The notes under the pieces were generated by a model. The model searched no databases. It was given only the letters and a program-made list of their open reading frames with translations, and was not told where the DNA came from. From NCBI RefSeq assembly GCF_002909445.1, contig NZ_PPXC01000015.1, positions 1 through 64,000 of the forward strand: a stretch of 64,000 bases of DNA, read 5' to 3'. Below, in pieces: positions 62,603 to 64,000 of the stretch. The DNA is from Arthrobacter glacialis (GTDB lineage Bacteria > Actinomycetota > Actinomycetes > Actinomycetales > Micrococcaceae). The position numbers were made by a program, and so were the translations under genes. The first letter of the stretch is position 1; each line of letters starts with the position of its first letter.

Positions 62603-63589
62603 ATGAGCCGTGTGGAAAAATTGCACACACCACAAGATCCCATCCGTTCCGGCTTTGGCCATGACAGCACAGCCGCAGCGGTGCTGGAGGGCATGGATCT
62701 ATCCGGCTGCACGGCAGTGGTCACTGGTGGCTACTCAGGTCTGGGGTTGGAGACTGTCCGTGCCCTGGCAGGAGCCGGTGTGCAGGTAACTGTGCCGGCA
62801 CGCCGGGCAGGTCATGCACGTGAGGTCCTGGCAGCGGCCGATCTTGGTGGCGTCAAGGTCTACGCCATGGATCTGGGGGACCAGAAAAGCGTCAAGAATT
62901 TCGCCAAGGAGTATTTGAAATCCGGGGCCGGGCTGGACATCTTGATTAACAACGCAGCCATCATGGCCTGCCCCGAAACACGTGTTGGGCCGGGTTGGGA
63001 GGCGCAGTTTGCCACCAATCATCTGGGCCATTTCACCCTGAGCAACGAGCTGTGGCCGCTGTTGGCCGATGGCGGTGCACGGGTGGTGTCGCTGACCTCC
63101 ACGGGTCACAAAATTTCCGGCATCCACTTTGACGATCCCCAATTCACCACAGACTACGACAAATGGCAGGCGTATGGCCAAGCAAAGACAGCCAATAGCC
63201 TCTTTGCCGTTGAACTGGACAAGCGCGGCGCTGACCACGGCGTGCGGGCATTTGCGGTGCACCCGGGCGGGATCATGACTGAACTGCAACGCCACCTCAC
63301 CCGCGAGGAGATGGTGGCCGCCGGCTGGATGAATGATGAAGGCGTTGTCCGGGAGGGTTTCAAGACGCCGGAGCAAGGTGCCGCAACGTCCATTTGGGCG
63401 GCCACCTCCCCTCTGCTGGACGGCAAGGGCGGAGTGTATTGCGAGGACTGCGACATTGCCCGGCCCACGGATCCGGAATCGCCGCTGGCCCGTTTTGTTG
63501 GGGTGGACGCGCACGCCGTCGACCCGGACAGCGCAGCCAGGCTGTGGGAACTCTCAGCAGAGCTGACAGGCGTGAACGCGCTCCCGTAG
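62603..63589 (+). CDS. Short-chain dehydrogenase/reductase
   Basis: A 328-aa SDR with TGGYSGLGLETV (about 42-53, NAD(P) binding), LINNAAIMA (about 115), the catalytic Ser in SLTSTGH, and YGQAK (Tyr and Lys of the YxxxK motif). It resembles light-dependent-protochlorophyllide-reductase-like/retinol-dehydrogenase-type SDRs. The substrate is unknown. AGAGGC precedes the ATG at 62603. Confidence 0.85.
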   Translation: MSRVEKLHTPQDPIRSGFGHDSTAAAVLEGMDLSGCTAVVTGGYSGLGLETVRALAGAGVQVTVPARRAGHAREVLAAADLGGVKVYAMDLGDQKSVKNFAKEYLKSGAGLDILINNAAIMACPETRVGPGWEAQFATNHLGHFTLSNELWPLLADGGARVVSLTSTGHKISGIHFDDPQFTTDYDKWQAYGQAKTANSLFAVELDKRGADHGVRAFAVHPGGIMTELQRHLTREEMVAAGWMNDEGVVREGFKTPEQGAATSIWAATSPLLDGKGGVYCEDCDIARPTDPESPLARFVGVDAHAVDPDSAARLWELSAELTGVNALP

Positions 63590-63670
63590 CCGGGATGGGC
63601 GACCTGCGGCACGCAAGCTTGTGCGTCAAAGGTAAGCCGTGCCGTTGCTGCCGCTCCGCTTGACCCGAGG

Positions 63671-64000
63671 TTAGCTGCGTGTGGCGCGATCGTGGATAGT
63701 GACTGTGTACCCGTCGGGATCCTGGAAAACGAATGTCATGCCAAACGGACCCTCGAAGGGTTCCCGAAGGATTCTCACACCAGCATCCGCGACAGTTCGG
63801 TGCAGGGTGACGGCCTCAGGATCATGCAGCCAGAGCGCAACGCCAAGGCCCAATGGGCCGGATTCGAGATCCAATCCGGGTTCGGGGTCACGAACGGCAA
63901 AGGTCGGCTGGGTGTCGAAGACGACGGCGTGTGGAGGCGAGAAAGGTGCCCTAGTCAGACCAACGGTGTTCTCGTAAAACTCCGCGGCCTTCTCGAGGTC
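63671..64000 (-). CDS. VOC-family (glyoxalase-like) protein, 5' part outside window
   Basis: A partial gene whose frame stays open to the window edge (110 codons incl. stop). The visible part starts DLEKAAEFYENTVGL and ends FGMTFVFQDPDGYTVTIHDRATR, with the pattern of the vicinal oxygen chelate fold (FYENTVGL, DPDGY). Up to 10-20 N-terminal residues are missing. The function may be a glyoxalase, dioxygenase or resistance protein. Confidence 0.8.
   Translation of the reverse strand, partial: DLEKAAEFYENTVGLTRAPFSPPHAVVFDTQPTFAVRDPEPGLDLESGPLGLGVALWLHDPEAVTLHRTVADAGVRILREPFEGPFGMTFVFQDPDGYTVTIHDRATRS

Overview
The window reads as a chromosome segment from a moderately GC-rich actinobacterium, most likely Arthrobacter or a close relative in the Micrococcaceae; the genus is inferred from gene content, not shown. 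The signs are a DUF3117 protein, a DUF3107 protein next to TetR and MoeZ, a glutamate-type gluABCD operon, SigK/RskA, a TPP riboswitch in front of thiO-thiS-thiG, and many genes whose start codon lies 6-7 nt after a TAnnnT -10 box with no Shine-Dalgarno (leaderless starts). No rRNA, tRNA, CRISPR array, prophage or intact insertion sequence was seen.

Layout. 0.2-24 kb is an old actinobacterial core block: dapD, dapE, a LOG-family gene, a DivIVA-domain protein, tag, DUF3117, an O-methyltransferase, sigE, tatB, mrp, DUF1003 and a soluble MgtE-N/CBS protein. From memory this follows the order of M. tuberculosis Rv1201c-Rv1232c. Two groups interrupt it. Between dapD and dapE lie a processive GT2 glycosyltransferase with a 54-aa membrane peptide facing a GH16-like secreted protein, and a SigK island (fasciclin lipoprotein, sigK, rskA, YedY-like molybdoenzyme) whose two outer genes share a promoter-like motif with identical spacing. 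gluABCD lies between dapE and the LOG gene. 24-34 kb holds a membrane protein with its winged-helix regulator and a twin operator, aminopeptidase P, a PHP-domain protein, a sodium/solute symporter with a 43-aa partner, a DEAD-box helicase, an RNB ribonuclease and a ferritin-like protein.

34-44 kb is accessory metabolism: an FMN 2-hydroxyacid oxidase, a polar amino-acid ABC transporter and RidA in one minus-strand operon, opposite a PucR regulator, followed by two tail-to-tail MFS exporters and a LysR regulator. 45-47.5 kb is a disturbed umuDC locus: UmuD has Arg where the catalytic Lys is expected, and a truncated Nudix gene and an AAA-ATPase fragment separate it from umuC. 47.5-55.4 kb carries redox enzymes, a HAD hydrolase, a FUSC-family gene frameshifted by a 19-bp tandem duplication opposite its MarR regulator, and a TetR/epimerase pair. 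55.5-64 kb is thiamine biosynthesis (thiE opposite riboswitch-thiOSG), pterin dehydratase, LysM-like lipoprotein, DUF3107, TetR, moeZ, an SDR and a VOC protein cut by the window edge.

Intergenic regions are marked by long hairpins. Three (11.0, 25.1, 30.0 kb) are one repeat family with a shared outer arm built on AACTgaCCCGCAG and an inner hairpin. The most notable points are the matched SigK-type promoters, the damaged umuDC locus, the tandem-duplication frameshift in the FUSC gene, and the palindrome family.
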